From: Silurus meridionalis
Taxonomy: Eukaryota > Chordata > Actinopteri > Siluriformes > Siluridae
NCBI RefSeq assembly: GCF_014805685.1
Contig: NC_060885.1
Coordinates: forward strand, 32,842,132 to 32,906,131
Length of the DNA stretch: 64,000 bases
Direction: 5' to 3'
Below are positions 57,454 to 64,000 of the stretch, one piece after another. Each line of letters starts with the position of its first letter. The first letter of the stretch is position 1. Under the pieces are notes generated by a model, which did no database searches, was not told where the DNA came from, and saw nothing but the letters and a program-made list of their open reading frames with translations. The translations under genes and the position numbers were made by a program.

Positions 57454-58051
57454 GAGCGGTATTTTGGGAATAGCCTGCCGTCGCATTTTTCCGGTATTAC
57501 TGCGTGTGTGCAAGACCGAGGAATATGTCCTTATAATTTTCTGATGCTCATTTCTAAGTTTCTTTGACTAACCCGTAACGCTGTTGCCAAGAAAAATAAA
57601 AAAGCACGAGTTTTGGAAACCTGTCTGTGCTTATATGATTTCTGTTGTAACTGGAGTTAGTGAGCTCTCCCTTCACCCAGACTCAACGCGTTACAACGGC
57701 TTGTATATAAACAGTAGCCGACCAAGAAAGTCATTGTTCATTGTCTTCCTCCTTCCTTTCACAACTATTTCTCTCAGGAGTTTATCTTTTGTCATTGTCG
57801 TGCGTTTAAAAAAAAAAAGTTTTTTCTCCCGATGACGTGCAGCTCAGAACACAGGTAAGGTGCGCTTTTTCTTTTTCGTTCGGACGAAAATTTCATTGGT
57901 CTAATGTTATGGGGTTCAGTTTTTTGGCTTGCAGTTTGTGAAACCGGTAAAAACCCAGAAAATATTTTATAAATAAGCCGCTTCGTTGTTTAACCTGCAG
58001 GGTTCAAAACATAGGAAAAAAGTAGCGGCTTATAGTCCGAAAAATACGGTA

Positions 58052-59031
58052 CACACACATTTAGGTCTTGGCTAAGCATGACATAAGCATTCTAATTATT
58101 TAAAATCCTTCCACATACACACCATTTTATCCCAAGTCTTCTTTCAAGCAGTATCTCAGTTATGGAAGCTGCTCCTCCTCTATTTTTAGTCATTTTTATG
58201 TCAGACATGCTCGTGCTCAATCATTATTTCTGTACTGTTCTGACCAGTGGTGCGAATTGTTCCATCTGTTCAGAACAAACCCCATGATTTGTCTTGATAT
58301 TCACATGCATTTTTTCCATATTTGTATTAATGTATAAGAAAACAAAAACATTTCTTTCTTTCTCCTCCAGCCTTCGGTGAATGAAGTCATCTCGAAAATC
58401 AAATGAGTGCTATTTAAATGTCCCATAAATGATAGATTTATTCAGCAGAGGAACATATTTGTTAACCCAGAAAAAAAAACAAAAAAATTGGAATGCTGTG
58501 CCTCCTGTGTATAGCTGAATATTATAATCTTTTTTTTTCTTATTTCCTACGCTTGTTGACATACAGAGTTGGACGGAAGGTCATGAATACATGAATTTTG
58601 ATGGTTTTATCTAAAAGAAAGAAGCTCAGCTTAAAATCTTTGCCTTGAGACTCACGCAAGGAGCCAAGGACCGTGGAAGCAAACTCGTTAAAAACAAACA
58701 AACAAACAAACAAATGAAATACACAACACTTTTTTGTGATTTTTTGTGAGGTCTCATAATTGCACATTTCAATTCTGTCTTGATTTTATCATCCAAGCAC
58801 TTTAACTGTAAAGAACATACCATAAGAACACACACATAAGAAAAATACTTCCAGGCAAAAACGAGGGGAAAAAAACACTGCAATGCTTTTGTGTATTTGT
58901 GTGTATTTGTTTTGGGTGTGGGGTTCACATGGTGTTTGGTTGACATCAGAAGACATGAGAAGCTGAGATGAATTTACAGGTTTCATTCATTCATCATTAG
59001 TAACTGTGGTTGTATTACATTATTGTAAATG
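58052..59031. other. Intronic stretch between two pogo copies
   Basis: Contains (CAAA)n-like units at 58693-58712 and A-rich runs. Minus frames of up to 106 codons lack motifs. Confidence 0.5.
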
Positions 59032-59534
59032 TATTACTGCATGTGTGCAAGACCGAGGAATATGTCCTTATTATTTTCTGATGCTCATTTCTAAGTTTCT
59101 TTGACTAACCCGTAACGCTGTTGCCAAGAAAAATAAAAAAGCACGAGTTTTGGAAACCTGTCTGTGCTTATATGATTTCTGTTGTAACTGGAGTTAGCGA
59201 TCTCTCCCTTCACCCAGACTCAACTCGCTACAACGGCTTGTATCTAAACAGTAGCCGACCAAGAAAGTCATTGTTCACTGTGTTGCTCCTTCCTTTTACA
59301 ACTATTTCTCTCGGGAGTTTATCTTTTGGCATCATCATGCATTTAAAAAAAAGCGTTTTTTTGTTTCCGTTCGGAAATTTCATTGGTCTTTTGTTTTTTT
59401 TTGTTTTCCCGGTTTAAGTTTGTGAAACCGGGAAAAACCCAGGAAAAATTCCTAAATAAGCCGCTTTGTTGTTTAAGCCGCGGGGTTCCAAACGTGGAAA
59501 AAAAGTAGCGGCTTATAGTCCGAAAAATACAGTA
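59032..59534 (-). mobile_element. Pogo/Tigger-type DNA transposon, truncated copy
   Basis: It runs parallel to 57500-58051 with few changes, from attactgc-tgtgtgcaagacc to ccgaaaaatacagta. The left inverted end is missing, and the junction at 59032 is with unrelated sequence. The antisense frame at 59121-59417 is a mirror of the transposase relic, not a gene. It lies about 1 kb from the larger copy in the same orientation. Confidence 0.82.
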
Positions 59535-59622
59535 TATATTTTTTCCCCTTCCATCTATTATTTGGCCATTGTTTATTCCAAATGACCAAACTGCATCATG
59601 TTCAGTATGCATTTTCTTATCC

Positions 59623-59623
<1 letters not shown>

Positions 59624-59682
<59 letters not shown>

Positions 59683-59685
59683 ACA
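59624..59685. repeat. (CA)n microsatellite
   Basis: About 30 CA units with one TC interruption near the end. Confidence 0.97.
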
Positions 59686-61443
59686 GAACAATTGTGGCTC
59701 ACACTTCCAGTTCATCAGTGTTTTAATAGGACATTTTATTTTCCATTAGATTGGGTTCATTCATCAGGGATGAATTTATAATCACGCTATTATACACATT
59801 GTCATAACATATGAAGGAATTTAATTAGACTTGTTAAAGAAAATGTCCACAATCAATGAATAGCTTCCCAAATGAACAACATTTAGACTTTCAGGTAAAT
59901 TATCTAAACGATCCCACAGTGAGTAAGATGTTAATTATAAACATGATTCTGTTTAAAATGGACGAGTGTACGTTCATTCTACTCAAAATACCAGCTTCGA
60001 TACACAATGCCTCACATATCTATAAATAGAAAATATATACTGCCTCTGGCATGTTTAAGCAATGTTTTGCCCACTGGTAAATTTAAGTTCATTGTGTCTG
60101 ATCTACTTGATCACATGACCAATCTTTGGTCCCGCCCCATCCACAATGATTTCATACATATGAAATAATGTCAAACATACACAATATCTTTTGTAGTGAT
60201 TGTATTCCAAATAGCATCAATTTTATAACAAAAAATAAAATAAAATAAATAATCCCATTGAAATGATAAATATTAAAACATGTAGGTAATAAAAACTCTA
60301 CCTGGTCTCTGTTTTTTCCTAAACTGTTATTCCCAAAAGAAGCTAAAAATACCCTTGTTCTAAAACCTCCCAAAATGTCTCACTATTGAATGCATCATGA
60401 AATGGCCACCAGGTGTAACATTTATCATTCTGTTAAAGGGTGAGCACACCACTGCTGACCACCACTGGTGTAGACACAATATATTGGTATATCCATCACA
60501 TGGCTCAGCAAGCCTAGCCTCTCTTTGACTTGTGGTACAAGTGCATCAATCATGAAAGCCAGTAACTCTCTTGCCCTGCTGCAGAACTGAATTCTTTACA
60601 GTACCCCGGTCTCTGCCCCCTGAATAGTTTTACACGGTTTCCTACTCATGATGCCCAAAATGTGGTACGGTTCCTATAAAGAATCCAGAGCCATGTATTG
60701 ATCGGTGCTTGTTTTTCTTCCTTTTTCTCAGACATGCACTCAGATGCTGGTTTCCTGAAAGCATCCCATCGTACTTGCACGTCCATATAGATGCACCTTG
60801 TACTGTAGTAGGAGCATCTATCGAAATATGTTGGTTATATAAAAAAAATGTTGACCAGGCAGTTACTAAGGATGAATAAACAAACCTAGCGAATGCTTTG
60901 ATTTACATTGATGCTACTGAATGTGGCCGTTTTCAGTTCTGCAATCTTCATACATGACCTCATGTAGAACTTCCCCACTTAAATAACTTCGAAATTACTC
61001 AAGGGAGACAAACTGCCTGAGTGCAAGGTGCATTTACTTTCATGCAGACGAGATCATGCAGTCAGGAATGAAAATTGCAGAACAAAAAGGTATAATGCTA
61101 CATGACGATTACCAGCTCGTTTTTTTTCTCTCCGCTTTTGTTCGGTATGAAGAGATCCTAAGCCCACCGTTCTCATTTCTATCGGCTTACGTTTCAAAGG
61201 TTTGCAAATTCGCAAGGTTCAACTTCACTTGGTTGAACTCGCTGCTGATAAATCAAATTTCCTTTTTTCATGTCTGTGCCCTTTCAGACTCAAGTGCCTA
61301 ATTTGTGTTTCACTTCGACTTTGTCTTTTTTTTAGAGCCTAAAAGATTGTAACCGAAGCGTTCCAGTGGAAATCGGTGTCCGTTTCTTGTCATTTTTGTG
61401 TAAAAACACTGAAGGCAAACTAGATCCTCACACATACATCACA
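59686..61443. other. Intronic stretch, no gene seen
   Basis: No element end or exon recognised. Confidence 0.5.
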
Positions 61444-61903
61444 ATATACACTATATAGACAATGGACATATGACCATAAGATCTAGATGTGCTTTTTGAA
61501 CACTCCATTCCACATTCAGTCCCTATTTGCTGCTATAATTTTCTCCACTCGTCTGGGAAAATGTTCCGCTAGATTTTGCCACAAGGATGTTAGTAAAGTC
61601 ATGTTCTGATGTAGATGAGAAGGTGAGGAGGTCTGGGGTGAAGTCAGCATTCACATTCATCCCAAAGGGTTTCTAGCTGTATAGCAGGAGATCTTTCACT
61701 ACAATCTATGTAACGCATATCTTCATGGAGCTGCGTTTGTGCACAGGGCTTCATCATGCAGGAGCAGGATTGGGCCTCCTAGTTTAAGTGAAGGGAAATT
61801 TCCATGCTACCACATCCAAAAACTTTGTTGTAACAGTTTGTGGAAAAAACACATTTGGCTATAAAAGTCAAGTGTCCCGATACTTTTGTTCACATTGTGT
61901 ATA
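61444..61903 (-). mobile_element. Tc1/mariner-derived short repeat (family 1), copy D
   Basis: This is the longest copy. The inverted ends tacactatatagacaa and tacacaatgtgaacaa (from the right) match at 11 of 16 bases. The interior on the minus strand has the shared Tc1-derived blocks, heavily mutated. Confidence 0.78.
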
Positions 61904-62021
61904 ACAAGAACAGTTTACTAATAATTCATCACTGAGATTTGACCATTTCAAACAGTTCAACTCGCACTGAATGTGTTTCGTGATTTTCTATACATTTCCT
62001 TTTTATTTATTTGAGGATGTT

Positions 62022-62175
62022 GATGAAATGATGATGATGATGATGATTATTATTATTAGAATTATATTTATTATTATGATTATGATTATGATTATATTTA
62101 TTATTATTTATTTCCTATCTTTATGCTTGGAAAGCACTTTGTGATGTAACTTAAATGTGCTTTATTTTAATAAAG

Positions 62176-62213
<38 letters not shown>

Positions 62214-62232
62214 CATAAATATTATTATTATA

Positions 62233-62277
<45 letters not shown>

Positions 62278-62443
62278 TATTATTATTATTATTATTACTA
62301 TTATTACTATTATTACTATTATTAATACTATTATTATTATCATTTTTATCATCATTATTACTATTATTATTATTATCATTATTATCATTATTATCATTAT
62401 TATTATTATCATTATCATTATTATTATTATCATTATTATCATT

Positions 62444-62496
<53 letters not shown>

Positions 62497-62503
62497 CATT
62501 ATT

Positions 62504-62538
<35 letters not shown>

Positions 62539-62550
62539 CATTATTATTAG

Positions 62551-62586
<36 letters not shown>

Positions 62587-62603
62587 TATTATCATTATTA
62601 TCA

Positions 62604-62656
<53 letters not shown>
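62022..62656. repeat. Compound GAT / ATT / ATC microsatellite
   Basis: A short GAT run (62022-62047) is followed by ATT patches and, from 62178, about 480 bases of ATT with scattered ATC and ACT units. Frames of more than 160 codons on both strands (poly-leucine/serine, poly-isoleucine/methionine) are artefacts of the 3-base period. Confidence 0.97.
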
Positions 62657-64000
62657 TTACATTCATACATTTACATTTGGCCCAGAGCTAAAAAAAAAAA
62701 AAAAAAAAGACACTGCTGCATTGGTACACTCATACCAGTGTAACACAAACTACCACTCCTACTATGCATAAAATGATCCAGCACCAAAATATCATCTGGT
62801 GTTTCATGAGCCCATGGTGGTTCCATTTACAGATTGACAGCAGAGCAGGAGATGGATTTGGAGAAGCTGGCACAGTTAAAATGATCCTGATGTTAATCCT
62901 GAGTTAAATATAGAACTTAATGCATCATCCTGGTCTCATGAATTTATTAAGAAAATGGGAAGCCAATTCACATAAAATTGTATTCAGAATACGATGTGGG
63001 TCTGCCATTGCAATTATTTCTTCAACAGCAGCTGCAATATAGATTTTTGGACAACATTACTAACAACGTAGCCTCAAACTAAATTTAAGCTGAGAGGCTT
63101 TTACACTCAACTTACACTACAGGTTATTGTAAGTCAAGTGAATTTTTTTTTAGATGTAAAAGGAGTAAAGAACATGCCGTCATCCAGCAGATCATTTTGC
63201 ACAGAGTTAGATGAACCTTTTGGGTTGTGAACAGCAGATGCACACATAAGAATGGATATCCAGTCCGGGGCTGCCATGTTTCAGGAAAAAAAAAAAAAAA
63301 AACGTTGCAGGTACATAAAAAATTCACAACAAAAGACCTGAACCTAGCTCCAAAAATCTGGGCTTGGAAAAGGGAGATGCATTTTTCTCAGCTTTTGCAT
63401 GGCGAAACAAGGTACATTAATTTCTGAAGCATCAGCACTATCCACTCCATACAGCAACTCCCTTCATCCCTTTGCCAATCTCTGCAATTGTCTCTGCACA
63501 TCATGGACACTTTGTCTTACACTTTGCATTTGTTTCTTGAACTACATTATCATTAATTCCAATGTTTTGCTATAAAACAAGATCTTGGAGGCTGAATATT
63601 TTAAAATGAGCTCATAAATGCCAAGACCCAAACAATGCCATCATTAACTACCCTGTCTGCTGCTTCTCCTCTGCAAAAAATAGACTGAGCATTGGGCAGC
63701 GTACGTCCATCCCCGATGGGGCTCTATTAACGCTTCGTGCAGTTCCCATGTGTGACCACAAGGTGCAAATAGCAACTTCTCGGATCTGAGTTGAGTGCAG
63801 AGAATACTGGACAACATCATCTTTGGAAAAAATCAATAAAACTTTAGATTGTATCTGTCATTTTATTTTAGCCACAGCATTTCATCTTGTTTAGGCAAAG
63901 CGTGTACACAAACATAACCTCGTTTAAATCTCCTCATCATATTGTTTACTATTTTCTGCCATTCCCCAAACACTTAAATGTTATAACTGTCAACAGGCAG
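62657..64000. other. Intronic stretch, no gene seen
   Basis: Poly-A runs at 62691 and 63285. Nothing else recognised. Confidence 0.5.

Larger units (their letters stand above)
50046..58051 (-). mobile_element. Pogo/Tigger-type DNA transposon, split by the BEL/Pao insertion
   Basis: The left end reads taccgtaatttccgg at 50046 and the right end ccgaaaaatacggta at 58051, an inverted pair flanked by TA, as in the Tc1-mariner/pogo group. Removing the BEL/Pao element and one gagcg leaves about 775 bp. Plus 57584-57835, read on the minus strand, holds the same transposase stretch as the 16864-17547 copy (KDKL.REIVVKGRRK followed by NNDFLGRLLF). It carries about 130 extra bases towards the break that the first copy lacks. 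It is non-autonomous. Confidence 0.88.

Noticed and set aside
57584..57835. 83-codon plus frame repeated at 59121-59417
   Set aside because: It is the antisense mirror of the pogo transposase relic.
62157..62771. 204-codon poly-leucine membrane protein and its antisense partner
   Set aside because: Pure ATT/ATC repeat translation on both strands.

Overview
The window looks like intron-rich nuclear DNA of a ray-finned (teleost) fish. The evidence is dense CA/GT, ATT and GATA microsatellites, many decayed Tc1/mariner, pogo and hAT DNA transposons, a tRNA-Glu-derived SINE, RTE-like LINE scraps, a BEL/Pao LTR retrotransposon, and no compact gene array. The abundance of Tc1-type relics would fit a catfish or relative, but I cannot settle the species.

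Only one host protein-coding segment is recognisable. It is a 113-bp exon on the minus strand at 47924-48036 with good splice signals, encoding the C-terminal half of a CUB domain. It most resembles the first CUB domain of CSMD1 as I remember that family. CSMD genes have giant introns, so the whole window is best read as one exon plus parts of two large introns of a csmd1-like gene transcribed leftwards. No other exon, tRNA gene, rRNA gene or CRISPR array was found.

Layout. At 1-8 kb: intron, an exact 750-bp tandem duplication (2301-3800), a B-box-less SINE with target-site duplications (4811-5023), and old repeats. At 8-18 kb: intron with a GATA repeat, the right end of a Tol2-like hAT element (13819-14202) and a complete short pogo element with a transposase relic (16864-17547). 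At 18-30 kb: a mariner relic (18909-19416), a block of GT, AT and AAT repeats near 22 kb, a Tc1 relic and a full-structure SINE (26405-26618). At 30-41 kb: an 83-nt near-perfect hairpin (30896-30978), two hAT elements with terminal repeats and 8-bp target-site duplications (31793-32689 and 39725-40608), a second mariner relic and Tc1/LINE pieces. At 42-50 kb: two different Tc1 families, LINE fragments, the csmd1-like exon, and a Tol2-like hAT split by a LINE. At 50-60 kb: a pogo element (50046-58051) split by a 7225-bp BEL/Pao element (50229-57453), followed by a third pogo copy. At 60-64 kb: a Tc1 relic and a 480-bp ATT/ATC microsatellite.

The most informative object is the BEL/Pao element. 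Its two 403-bp LTRs differ at one base and it has a perfect 5-bp target-site duplication, so it inserted recently. Its body is nevertheless broken by a 20-bp duplication, frame changes, a stop and an integrase deletion that removes the catalytic glutamate region. That points to copying in trans by an intact relative. I found no evidence for an undescribed multi-gene system; the novelty lies in transposon nesting, the hairpin, the exact 750-bp duplication and a CTCF-like motif carried by the SINE tail.
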